From: JAPHTQ01 sp050287105
Lineage (GTDB): Bacteria; Pseudomonadota; Gammaproteobacteria; Thiohalomonadales; Thiohalomonadaceae
Assembly (NCBI GenBank): GCA_050287105.1
Contig: JBNKBG010000010.1
Span: 1 to 47,542, forward strand
DNA length: 47,542 nt
Direction of reading: 5' to 3'
Position 1 is the first letter of the stretch. Every line of letters begins with the position of its first letter. Below are positions 18,301 through 25,667 of this stretch, piece by piece. The notes under the pieces are model-generated. The model saw nothing but the letters and a program-made list of their open reading frames with translations. It was not told where the DNA came from and ran no database searches. The translations under genes were made by a program, and so were the position numbers.

Positions 18301-19236
18301 GTAGATATTGCAGGCAACGGCCGCGAGGCACTCGACGCCCTGCAAAGCCGCGACTACGATTTGGTATTAATGGATATCCAGATGCCGGAGATGGACGGAT
18401 ACGAAGCCACCCGGCAAATCCGTGCTGAGCCCCGATTTGAGAAGCTGCCGGTAGTCGCCATGACTGCCCATGCCATGAGCGGCGAACGGGATCGCTGTCT
18501 GGCAGCGGGAATGAACGAGCATGTTCCCAAGCCTATTGATCCGGTGCGGCTGTTTGCCACGCTGGGGCGCTGGCTCAAGCCCGCCGACAAGGTACCGACA
18601 CGGCAGGTTGAAGATGATGGTGTGACCTTGCCGGAACGTCTCCCTGGTATCGATCTGCGCTGGGGTCTGGAACGAATCGGCGGCAACAAACGTCTGTTTC
18701 GTAAACTGCTGGGCGAGTTTGTCGCGCACCATGGTCGTGCCCTGGAGGTGTTGTCGCAGCAACTGAACGATGGTGAGTACGACAGCGCACGACGCGAACT
18801 GCACACGCTTAAAGGGGTGGCGGGTAATATCGGTGCGCTGACATTGCAGCGTGAAGCGGCACGCCTTGAACAGGCACTACAGGCGGGCGAGATAACCAGC
18901 GCGGCGGATCTGCCAGCGTCGTTTTGCGAGGTCTTTACCACGCTGTTTGACGGTCTTGCCGGTTTGTCGTTTAGTGAATCTAACACTGCGACGATGGAAG
19001 AGAGCATCAACGCAGAGGGCAACATCGAAGAGTTATTGCAACAGTTACGGCAGTCGCTGCTTGAGGGCGATCCGGATGCGCTGAAGAGGGTCGTGCAACT
19101 GGAAGGGCGATTGTCTGATCCAGCAGATCAACAACGACTCAAACAGGTCGCCGCGCAGATCGCTGAATACGATTTTGACGCTGCACAACAGACACTGGAC
19201 AACATGTCTATAACCCGGACAGGTGGTAGGGAATGA
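15391..19236 (+). CDS. BvgS-like hybrid sensor kinase with two solute-binding domains
   Basis: A 1281-residue sensor. The signal peptide is residues 1-22 (cleavage near GRA-E); this decides the ATG at 15391 over the in-frame GTG at 15301. Two periplasmic SBP_bac_3 (Venus-flytrap) domains follow at about 40-265 and 285-505, then one TM helix at about 514-536. The cytoplasmic part has HisKA (His566, NMSHEIRTPMNAIMGF), an ATPase domain, two receivers (Asp856 and Asp995) and an Hpt domain (His1138 in LHTLKG). An extra helical tail of about 85 residues ends the protein. This is the full His-Asp-His relay layout of BvgS-type proteins, here without a PAS domain. Flytrap domains of this family often bind amino acids or other small molecules. 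The stop overlaps the start of a REC-HD protein (ATGA), its likely relay partner. Confidence 0.94.
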   Translation: MTIRGAALFCLLSCLLGGVGRAETTLILSDTEQAWLADHQRIEVGVMNAWPPMDFVDEKGRSVGIGADFVRAMNRRLGGVLQLHPGSWDDIYAAVRDKRLPALIGITPHPERGKDFLFTDPYLTIPYVIIARRGSPYAKRLADLRGRRVAVEKGFVMTRILAEKYPDVAMREYASTSDALDAVARGEADAYVGNRAVALYLIEHELISNLQIQGKIDDIASVNAVGVRRDWPILRDILQKALADISEQERSAILGKWVNVERRGTASETLSLSKNEQQWLKEHPVLRLGLDPVWEPIEFIDEKGQYRGISSAFMQRLAGMLGVTLQFDPKQTWEEAVERARKGEVDVMPALNPSPQRAEFLRFTKPYLHFPFMIFTRKDAPLITGMEDLAGMRIAVERNYVTREYLERDYPMLQQVLSEGTPEALRMVSTGRADAYVGNLTMASYMLDKLGLGNLKVAAPAPYSNDLAIGVRKDWAELVPILNKALATIGDDERRAIRQKSLAIRYDVEVNYTLLWKVVAGAAGLLLLTLLWLAQTKRQKAALAKAKAEAEQANRFKSYFLANMSHEIRTPMNAIMGFSYLALQTELSTRQYHYMDKIHASAQALLGVINDILDFSRIEAGKLEIENVPFSLDEVYENLANITMMRAEEKGLELTFQHASVVPDSLVGDPLRLGQILANLVGNAIKFTERGGITVSVDRGRQEEKRVWLRFSVSDTGIGIPTEQIPRLFGAFTQLDDSTTRRYGGSGLGLSICNHLVQLMGGEIEVRSELGKGSTFTFRLPFAPGKAAAFELKPDPDLRNLRALVVDDNPSAREILAERLASFTFETATANNASEAMQQLESAEREGRPFKLVLMDWRMPGVNGVEAGRQIKHGGELLHVPAVILVTAYGREEVMRQAEAAGLDGFLIKPVSPSTLFDTVIRVLNGTGEAVTSAQGVAAQGYLEGRVLLVEDNTVNQQVAREILEGMGITVDIAGNGREALDALQSRDYDLVLMDIQMPEMDGYEATRQIRAEPRFEKLPVVAMTAHAMSGERDRCLAAGMNEHVPKPIDPVRLFATLGRWLKPADKVPTRQVEDDGVTLPERLPGIDLRWGLERIGGNKRLFRKLLGEFVAHHGRALEVLSQQLNDGEYDSARRELHTLKGVAGNIGALTLQREAARLEQALQAGEITSAADLPASFCEVFTTLFDGLAGLSFSESNTATMEESINAEGNIEELLQQLRQSLLEGDPDALKRVVQLEGRLSDPADQQRLKQVAAQIAEYDFDAAQQTLDNMSITRTGGRE

Positions 19237-20321
19237 GCGACGACAGAGCCAAGATACTGGTTGTGGACGATGAGAAGTTCTACATCGATGTAGTGGTGGA
19301 ACTGCTTAACGGAGATTACAAGGTGGTGGTTGCCATGGACGGTGAACAGGCGTTGCGCCGCGCCGAAACCGATCCGCTGCCGGACCTGATCCTGCTCGAT
19401 ATCATGATGCCGGACATGAGCGGATACGATGTGTGCAAGCGGCTCAAGGAAAATCCGCTTACCCGTGATATTCCGGTGATCTTTCTCACGGTGAAGAGCG
19501 AAGTTGCCGACGAGGTGAAGGGTTTCGAACTGGGGGCGGTGGATTACATTCTCAAACCGGTCAGTCCCCCCATTGTCCTGGCGCGGGTCGCTACCCACCT
19601 CGCGCTCAACCGGGCACGGCGGCAACTGGCCGATCAGAATCATCTGCTTGAGGAGAAGGTAGAGGAGCGCACCGCCGAGCTGAATCGCACCAAGGATGTC
19701 GCGATCTATTGCATGGCCTCACTTGCCGAGACGCGAGATGCGGAGACCGGCAAACATATCCTGCGTACCCAGAACTACGTAAAGATACTGGCGGAGGGGT
19801 TGAAAGATCATCCGCGTTTCGCCGCCTACCTGAACGACGCCATCATCGAAATGCTCTACAAAACCTCACCCTTACACGATATCGGTAAAGTCGGTGTTCC
19901 CGATCATATCCTGCTCAAGCCGGGCAAACTGACAGCAGATGAGTGGGAGGAGATGAAGAAACACACCACCTATGGTCATGATGCACTTCTTCGTGCAGAG
20001 GAAGAGCTGGGGACCACTGACTTCGTACAGATGGCGCGGGAGATCGCCCTCAGTCACCATGAACGCTGGGATGGGACGGGATACCCCTATGCACTTAAGG
20101 GCGACGATATTCCCGTCTCCGGCAGATTGATGGCAGTGGCCGATGTCTATGATGCGTTGATCAGTCGCCGCGTCTACAAGAAGCCCTACCCACACGAAGA
20201 AGCGGTGCAGACGATACTCGAGGGCGCAGGTAATCACTTCGATCCCGATATCGTTGCCGAATTCACCAGGCAGCAGCAGGCCTTCGTCCATATCGCCACG
20301 CAATACTCCGACGAGGAGTAA
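19233..20321 (+). CDS. Response regulator with HD-GYP domain (RpfG-like)
   Basis: A 362-residue cytoplasmic protein with a receiver (about 5-125; Asp12-Asp13, phosphoacceptor Asp56 in LILLDIMMPDMSGYD), a coiled-coil linker (LLEEKVEERTAELNRTKD) and an HD-GYP domain (about 155-350). The domain carries SPLHDIGKVGVP, a conserved KKH, SHHERWDGTGYP and VADVYDAL, so the metal- and substrate-binding residues seem intact and c-di-GMP hydrolysis is expected. The four-base overlap with the BvgS-like kinase indicates translational coupling and a cognate pair. It belongs to a different branch from the other two HD-GYP domains of the window, being closer to RpfG-type response regulators. Confidence 0.94.
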   Translation: MSDDRAKILVVDDEKFYIDVVVELLNGDYKVVVAMDGEQALRRAETDPLPDLILLDIMMPDMSGYDVCKRLKENPLTRDIPVIFLTVKSEVADEVKGFELGAVDYILKPVSPPIVLARVATHLALNRARRQLADQNHLLEEKVEERTAELNRTKDVAIYCMASLAETRDAETGKHILRTQNYVKILAEGLKDHPRFAAYLNDAIIEMLYKTSPLHDIGKVGVPDHILLKPGKLTADEWEEMKKHTTYGHDALLRAEEELGTTDFVQMAREIALSHHERWDGTGYPYALKGDDIPVSGRLMAVADVYDALISRRVYKKPYPHEEAVQTILEGAGNHFDPDIVAEFTRQQQAFVHIATQYSDEE

Positions 20322-20341
20322 CACTTTTCACTATCACCCGA

Positions 20342-20376
20342 TACAGATCGTTACAGATACGCCATGGAACGTTACA
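20342..20376 (+). promoter_or_regulatory. Direct-repeat operator, RstA-box-like, upstream of the response regulator
   Basis: TACAGAT occurs twice ten bases apart (20342 and 20352) within TACAGATCGTTACA, and a further GTTACA lies at 20371-20376, 21 bases from the first GTTACA. Tandem repeats at helical spacing are typical of OmpR-family regulators. As I recall it, the E. coli RstA box is TACATNTNGTTACA; the first site matches 11 of its 12 defined bases. A -10-like TATGCT follows at 20392-20397 with no good -35, as expected for an activated promoter. Autoregulation by the downstream gene is inferred. Confidence 0.55.
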
Positions 20377-20426
20377 CCCGGGTGCGGGTAGTATGCTGAA
20401 CCATGGATGAGCAAAGTGAAAACAGA

Positions 20427-21140
20427 ATGGATAACGATCAGGCAATCACGCGCCTGCTGCTGGTTGAGGACGATCCAAAACTGGCGGCCCTGGTGCAGGA
20501 GTATTTGCAGAAAAACGGTCTACAGGTCGCTATAGAGACTCGTGGCGACCGGGCGGCGGAGCGTATTCTGCGCGAGCGTCCCGATCTGGTGCTGCTCGAT
20601 ATCATGCTACCCGGTGCCGATGGCTTTTCCATCTGTCGCACCATTCGTCCCGATTACGACGGACCGGTGGTGATGCTCACCGCGCGCGACGAAGATCTTG
20701 ATGAGTTGTTGGGCCTGGAGCTGGGTGCCGATGACTACATCTCCAAACCTGTCCAGCCGCGCCTGTTGCTGGCGCGCATCCGTGCGGTGATGCGTCGTTA
20801 CAGCAACACTCCCTCTGCACAGCTGCCGGGTCATATAGTCTGTGGCGATGTCGAGATCGACAGTCACAGTCGTGAAGCGAAACTCAAAGGCGACACGCTC
20901 AATCTCACCACCGCTGAATTTGATCTGCTCTGGTTGTTAGCGAGCAATGCCGGTCAGGTGCTCTCCCGGGATGATATTCTGCATAACGTACGTGGCATCG
21001 GTTACGACGGTACCGATCGCTCCATCGATCTGCGCATCTCACGTCTGCGACGCAAGCTGGGTGATGATCCTGTCGAGCCGCGGCGGATCAAAACCGTACG
21101 CGGCGCCGGTTACCTCTTTGTCGCTGAGGTGAGGTCGTGA
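20427..21140 (+). CDS. OmpR-family response regulator, RstA-like
   Basis: A cytoplasmic transcription regulator of 237 residues: receiver domain (Asp15-Asp16, phosphoacceptor Asp58 in LVLLDIMLPGADGF) followed by a winged-helix DNA-binding domain ending in RRIKTVRGAGYLF. The segment LGADDYISKPVQPRLLLARI resembles RstA. I prefer the ATG at 20427 because the ATG at 20403 would lie at or next to the transcription start predicted from the TATGCT element; neither has a strong Shine-Dalgarno sequence, and the earlier start would add eight residues. The stop overlaps the GTG start of the cognate sensor (GTGA). Putative binding sites lie upstream, and the genes that follow (receptor, ExbB, ExbD, TonB) are likely part of the same unit. 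Confidence 0.92.
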   Translation: MDNDQAITRLLLVEDDPKLAALVQEYLQKNGLQVAIETRGDRAAERILRERPDLVLLDIMLPGADGFSICRTIRPDYDGPVVMLTARDEDLDELLGLELGADDYISKPVQPRLLLARIRAVMRRYSNTPSAQLPGHIVCGDVEIDSHSREAKLKGDTLNLTTAEFDLLWLLASNAGQVLSRDDILHNVRGIGYDGTDRSIDLRISRLRRKLGDDPVEPRRIKTVRGAGYLFVAEVRS

Positions 21141-22723
21141 CAAAACATTTCCTGCGCCTCTATCTCTTCGTGCTGCTGCCACTGCTGTTGCTCGGCATAT
21201 TCAGTCCTCTCCAGCCACTGTTTGATCGTTGGGTTGCTACTTTGGCAGAGGAGCAGTTTCGTGGTACCTATTACCTGCTGGAACGTGAATTACGTGCGCT
21301 ACCACAGAGTGAGTGGCCAAAGCGTGTTGAAGAGATGGCGCTACATTTTGGTCGCGAGCTGAAACTGGTACGGTTAGATTCGACGCAGGTCAGTGAAAAA
21401 GAACGAAAAGCGTTACTGGCAGATGGCCATGCATATACCCGTAGAGATGCTATTCATGCCCACGCCTGGTGGCGAATCGGCGACAGCGACTACGTCATTT
21501 ATAATGGGTTTAGCGAATCGCGTAGAGAAGAGACCGACCGCGACACCTCGGGTACCGCCTATTTAATCAAACATTACCTCGAAAGTTATGACGATGTTCA
21601 ACAGGGAGTTCGCGAACTCGCCCCCCACTTCGGTTTCCCCCTGGCGTTGAAACATGAAGCTGAACTGAATTTCGATGCGGAGCAAAAGGCGTTGCTCGAT
21701 CAGGGCAAGATTGTCGGCAGTGGTAACAGGGGAGTGAGGGTGGAGATCTACTATGGCCGGGCGGGTCGTGGGGACTGGATTCTGGTGGCCGGGCCACTGG
21801 ATGACCACGGAATCAACGAACGTGCAATGTTTGCTTTTGTCCTGATGCTGATCGTGCTGATAGCCCTGATGGTGTTTATCTGGTTGCGACCCGTGTGGCG
21901 CGATCTGAAACGACTCAAGGCCGATGCGGCGCTTCTTGGTGAAGGCGATCTGACAGTGCGTACATCGGTACCAAAAAGATCCACCATGCATCTACTCGCC
22001 ACCACCTTCAATCGTATGGCGGAAAGTATTCAACAACTGGTAGAAGGACAGAAAGAGCTGGTGCATGCCGTTTCCCATGAATTCAAAACCCCGGTGGCAC
22101 GATTACGTTTTGCCCTGGAGATGTTGCGCGACCATGGTGCTGAGACGAATCGTGAACGTTACCTTGGCAGCATGGAGAGCGACCTTGATGAACTGGAGAG
22201 TTTGATTGGTGAATTGCTAACCCATGCCCGCTACGACCGTCCTGATATGGCGCTTCATGCCGAACCCGTGGAACTGTTAAAGTGGCTGGAACAGCGAATT
22301 GCCGACCATCGCCGTGGAAATCCGGCCCTGATCATTTTTCTGGAAGATCTGGGTGTGAGCGAAAAGGTGTTGTTTGACAAGACCGCGATGGAAAAGCTGT
22401 TCAATAATCTGTTGAGTAACGGTCTGCGTCATGCGCGTACCCAGGTGCGGGTAACGGCAAGGTGCGATGGAGAGTATGTCGAGGTCTGTGTGGAGGATGA
22501 CGGATCCGGTATACCCGAAGAGGAGTGCGAGGCGGTATTCAATCCCTTCTATCGTCTCGACAATAGTCGTGAACGCAGCAGTGGCGGTTCGGGTCTCGGT
22601 CTTGCTATCGTAAAGCGCATCATTGAGCGCCATGGCGGAACGGTTAGCTGTAATTCATCCAATCTGGGCGGCGCACGCTTCTGTGTTCATTGGCCTGCAA
22701 ATCTAAAAAACGAGAAAGAATAA
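21137..22723 (+). CDS. Two-component sensor histidine kinase, RstB-like
   Basis: A 528-residue inner-membrane kinase starting with GTG that overlaps the response-regulator stop. TM1 is at about 4-24, a periplasmic domain spans about 25-229, TM2 is at about 231-252, HAMP at about 253-305. HisKA follows with His314 in HAVSHEFKTPVARLRF, then an ATPase domain with LLSNGLRHA, DDGSGIPEEE and GSGLGLAIVKRI. The HAMP-kinase junction and SHEFKTPVARLRF are typical of RstB-type kinases. The periplasmic domain seems to contain two related halves, each with a HFG segment, a basic/acidic helix ending in KALL, and a closing beta region (WWRIGDSDYVIYNGF versus GDWILVAGPL). Its stop overlaps the ATG of the TonB-dependent receptor by one base (TAATG), so receptor synthesis is probably coupled to it. 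Confidence 0.93.
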   Translation: MTKHFLRLYLFVLLPLLLLGIFSPLQPLFDRWVATLAEEQFRGTYYLLERELRALPQSEWPKRVEEMALHFGRELKLVRLDSTQVSEKERKALLADGHAYTRRDAIHAHAWWRIGDSDYVIYNGFSESRREETDRDTSGTAYLIKHYLESYDDVQQGVRELAPHFGFPLALKHEAELNFDAEQKALLDQGKIVGSGNRGVRVEIYYGRAGRGDWILVAGPLDDHGINERAMFAFVLMLIVLIALMVFIWLRPVWRDLKRLKADAALLGEGDLTVRTSVPKRSTMHLLATTFNRMAESIQQLVEGQKELVHAVSHEFKTPVARLRFALEMLRDHGAETNRERYLGSMESDLDELESLIGELLTHARYDRPDMALHAEPVELLKWLEQRIADHRRGNPALIIFLEDLGVSEKVLFDKTAMEKLFNNLLSNGLRHARTQVRVTARCDGEYVEVCVEDDGSGIPEEECEAVFNPFYRLDNSRERSSGGSGLGLAIVKRIIERHGGTVSCNSSNLGGARFCVHWPANLKNEKE

Positions 22724-24738
22724 TGAAAAGAATCGCCAGGGAAACGGTACTTCTGGGAGCGCTATTTCTATTTTCCGGAGTATCGCTCGCCGAGGAAGCG
22801 GATCGTCTGCATCAGGTAACCATTACCGATAGCGAGGATGATTCCAGCCTGGAGTCGGCGCCGCCCCTCGGATATAGCATGGGTGGTGCGAGCGCGACCT
22901 CGGTAGCCGGTGGCGGAGGAGATCCGCTACGTGCGTTGCAAACACTGCCCGGTGTGGTGACCAATGACGACGGCAGTGCCGCCCCTGCGGTGCGTGGTTC
23001 ACGTCCGGAGGATAATTTCTATTTCGTTGATTTCATGCCGGCCGGATATCTGTTTCACATGGGCGGCGCGGTGAGTGTCTTCAATTCGCAGCTGGTGGAG
23101 AGTTTCGATCTCTACCCGGCGGCCTTCGGCGCTGAGTATGCGGGAAATACCGGTGCGGTGATCGATGTGAAACTGCGCGATCCCAAAGAGGATGAACTCA
23201 GTACCACCCTCGATATCAGTATGCTACAGGCCGGTTTTTTACTGGAGGGGCCGGTTACGGAAAACCAGTCGTTCTATCTGGCGGCGCGTATGAGCTACAT
23301 GGATCTGCTGGTCGCCGACATGGTTGATATTCAGGGTGTCGACATGGTTCAGTTCCCCAAGTACACCGACTACCAGGGAAAATACCTGTGGAAGCTGGAT
23401 GATGGCGGTCGCGTTACCTTCCAGGCCACCGGTGCCACGGACAGTGTCGAGGTCAATCTTGATGGTACCCAGGCGGCGGCAGAGAATGATCCGGTACTGA
23501 TCGGTAACCATAGCAACGATACTTCCTACAACAGTCAGGGATTGGTATGGGAAGAGAAGCATGGTGGTAATGGCATGACTCTGGGTATCAGCCATACGGG
23601 TAGTGAAACGGTGACCCATGCCGCCGCCGCCGCCGATGCGCGGATAGTAATGGATAACTGGTACGGGCGTGGTCGCTGGACCAAACCGTTGGGCAGTGAT
23701 CACCTGCTTGCGCTCGGGGGCGAGCTGGTCCAATTCAATGCCGATTACGACGTCAGCTTCCGCGATCCCGGTTGTACCGAGTTTGATGTTAATTGTGACT
23801 ACTCAGGTGGTACCCCTTTGAGCAACAAGGCCAGTGTGACAGTCAATTGGTCGATGCTCTATGTGGAGGAAAACTGGTATCCCAATGATCGCTGGGCGCT
23901 GACTGCCGGTGTGAGCAGCCAGCAGGAGGATTATCTCGACAAGACATTTTATGAGCCACGCCTGCGTGCCGAATATACACCGCAGCCAGACTGGACTTAC
24001 AGTGTCGGTGCGGGGCAGTACCACCAGTTCCCAAGTTTTATCCAGGTGGAAGAGGTTTTCGGTAACCCGCAACTCACTCACTTTGATGCCGATCACTATG
24101 TTGTCGGTATCGAGCATCAGGCGGGTGATGGTTGGGAATGGAAGGCCGAGGCCTACTACAAAAAGCTCAACAACCTTGTAACCAGCGATCCGATCACGCG
24201 TTATAGCAACGAGGGTGAAGGCGAAGCTAAGGGGCTGGAGTTACTGTTACGTAAGGCGCCGACCGATGAACTGTCGGGCTGGCTCTCGGTGAGTCTCTCC
24301 CAGGCGGAGCGAATCAAGGCGAATGGCGAGCGTTTTCCTTTCGAATACGATCAACCCGTGGTGGTCAGTCTGGTGGCTGATTACAAACTGAATAGTAAAT
24401 GGAGTCTTGGTGCCAAGTGGTGGTATCACTCCGGTGCGCCCTATACACCGATAACAGGTAGTAATCTGGTTGCTGCCGATCCGGTGAGTGGCATACCTGA
24501 ACACTATGTTCCCGTCTATGCCGACAAGATCAACTCCGAGCGTATGCCCGATTACCATCGCCTCGACCTGCGGGTGAATCGTCACTACAGCAAGGACACG
24601 ATCGGTTATCTGGAACTGGTCAACGTCTATGCACAGCAGAATGTAGGCGGATACGATTATAATGCTGACTACACCAGTCGTGAGCCGATCTATCAATTAC
24701 CGTTTTTGATTTCCTTCGGTTTCACGACGAAGTTTTAG
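22723..24738 (+). CDS. TonB-dependent outer-membrane receptor
   Basis: A 671-residue receptor. Residues 1-23 are a signal peptide (cleavage SLA-EE), which fixes the ATG at 22723. HQVTITD (about 30-36) is a plausible TonB box. The plug domain covers about 60-170 with DPLRALQTLPGV, APAVRGSRPEDN and EYAGNTGAVIDV. The rest is a 22-strand-type beta barrel rich in aromatic/Gly strands, ending in Phe (FGFTTKF) as outer-membrane proteins do. No N-terminal signalling extension of the FecA type is present, so regulation would have to come through the adjacent two-component pair. Ligand unknown: siderophore, cobalamin, carbohydrate or metal complex are all possible. It overlaps the sensor kinase and precedes its own ExbB-ExbD-TonB set. 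Confidence 0.93.
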   Translation: MKRIARETVLLGALFLFSGVSLAEEADRLHQVTITDSEDDSSLESAPPLGYSMGGASATSVAGGGGDPLRALQTLPGVVTNDDGSAAPAVRGSRPEDNFYFVDFMPAGYLFHMGGAVSVFNSQLVESFDLYPAAFGAEYAGNTGAVIDVKLRDPKEDELSTTLDISMLQAGFLLEGPVTENQSFYLAARMSYMDLLVADMVDIQGVDMVQFPKYTDYQGKYLWKLDDGGRVTFQATGATDSVEVNLDGTQAAAENDPVLIGNHSNDTSYNSQGLVWEEKHGGNGMTLGISHTGSETVTHAAAAADARIVMDNWYGRGRWTKPLGSDHLLALGGELVQFNADYDVSFRDPGCTEFDVNCDYSGGTPLSNKASVTVNWSMLYVEENWYPNDRWALTAGVSSQQEDYLDKTFYEPRLRAEYTPQPDWTYSVGAGQYHQFPSFIQVEEVFGNPQLTHFDADHYVVGIEHQAGDGWEWKAEAYYKKLNNLVTSDPITRYSNEGEGEAKGLELLLRKAPTDELSGWLSVSLSQAERIKANGERFPFEYDQPVVVSLVADYKLNSKWSLGAKWWYHSGAPYTPITGSNLVAADPVSGIPEHYVPVYADKINSERMPDYHRLDLRVNRHYSKDTIGYLELVNVYAQQNVGGYDYNADYTSREPIYQLPFLISFGFTTKF

Positions 24739-24747
24739 AAAAAGAAT

Positions 24748-24838
24748 TTAGCCACAGAACACCCGGAAAGGTGAAGTCCGGTGTGACGAGAATGGGGCAT
24801 TGCCTACTTGCGTGTCCTTCCGTGGATTCCGTGACAAG
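24748..24838. repeat. Degenerate inverted repeat between receptor and exbB
   Basis: The gap between the receptor and exbB contains a left arm (24748-24771, with GCCACAGAACACCCGGAAAG) and a right arm (24815-24838, with TCCTTCCGTGGATTCCGTG). When one is reverse-complemented they agree at about 15 of 24 positions. The CACAGA...CACGGAA theme resembles a class of short intergenic repeats I have seen in other bacterial genomes. It is unrelated in sequence to the two elements near mnmG and glmU. The copy is eroded, so its present function, if any, may be just an mRNA fold between receptor and exbB. Confidence 0.4.
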
Positions 24839-24861
24839 GGTTTTTGTTCAGGGAGAAAAAA

Positions 24862-25287
24862 GTGGAATTACTAAAAGCGTGGCTCGATCCAATCATCTTT
24901 TTGACTTTAGGCGGCATGAGTTTCGTCATGGTCTGGTTCGCTGTCGAGCGGCATGTGTTCTTCAAACAGGTGAATACTGAAAACTATACCAGGCTCGATG
25001 GCTTAAAGATGGATCTGAGCAAGCGGCTGACTACCATCGCGACCATTGGTTCCAACGCTCCCTACGTGGGCTTGCTCGGTACGGTGCTCGGTGTGCTGGT
25101 CACCTTTTATGATATCGGGCAGCAGGGAAATATCAGTTCCAGCGCAGTGATGCTCGGTCTGGCGATGGCACTCAAGGCGACTGCGTTGGGTCTTGTCGTC
25201 GCGATTCCATCCATCGTTGTCTATAACGGTCTGCTGCGGCGTATTGAAGAGCTTGAAGATCGATGGAAGGCGCAGCGGGAGGCGTAA
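24862..25287 (+). CDS. exbB: ExbB/TolQ/MotA-family proton channel protein
   Basis: A 141-residue inner-membrane protein, shorter than E. coli ExbB (244), of the compact TonB-system type. The GTG at 24862 is chosen because AGGGAG lies six bases upstream; a TTG at 24844 has no such site. TM1 is at about 10-30. The conserved core ATIGSNAPYVGLLGTVLGV and the last helix with ALKATALGLVVAIPS are hallmarks of the ExbB/TolQ/MotA channel. With ExbD it uses the proton gradient to energise TonB and hence the neighbouring receptor. exbD follows after two bases. Confidence 0.93.
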   Translation: MELLKAWLDPIIFLTLGGMSFVMVWFAVERHVFFKQVNTENYTRLDGLKMDLSKRLTTIATIGSNAPYVGLLGTVLGVLVTFYDIGQQGNISSSAVMLGLAMALKATALGLVVAIPSIVVYNGLLRRIEELEDRWKAQREA

Positions 25288-25289
25288 AC

Positions 25290-25667
25290 ATGAAACGCTT
25301 CGATCAGATCAACGTCATCCCCTTTATCGACATCATGCTGGTACTGCTTGCCATTGTCCTGATGACCGCGACCTTTATCGCCCGCGAAGGGATCGATTTT
25401 GATTTACCTGAGGCGGAGAGTGCGGCGCCGGTAAGTGGTGATCAGATCGTAGAGATAACTATCGACAAAAACGAGGCACTACGTCTTGATGGCGAAGCGA
25501 TCACCCTGGAGGCGCTGGATAAACGACTACAGGGTCTCGATAAAAATCAGGCGGTGCAACTGGGTGTGGATCGTGGAGCTGTCTTTGGTGTTTTTGTGAA
25601 GGTGATCGACATACTCAAGGCACGGCAACTGGAACGCCTCACTATTCTTACCTATCCGGCACAATGA
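25290..25667 (+). CDS. exbD: ExbD/TolR-family energy-transduction protein
   Basis: A 125-residue single-pass inner-membrane protein starting at the ATG at 25290, which has GGGAGG seven bases upstream; an earlier in-frame start at 25263 lies inside exbB and is unlikely. The N-terminus MKRFDQINVIPFIDIMLVLL carries the essential membrane Asp14, equivalent to Asp25 of E. coli ExbD, in the transmembrane helix. The periplasmic C-terminal domain (about 45-125) has the repeated beta-alpha pattern of ExbD/TolR, with VDRGAVFGVFVKVIDILK. It works with ExbB as the proton-driven motor. Its stop overlaps the start of tonB by four bases (ATGA). Confidence 0.95.
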   Translation: MKRFDQINVIPFIDIMLVLLAIVLMTATFIAREGIDFDLPEAESAAPVSGDQIVEITIDKNEALRLDGEAITLEALDKRLQGLDKNQAVQLGVDRGAVFGVFVKVIDILKARQLERLTILTYPAQ

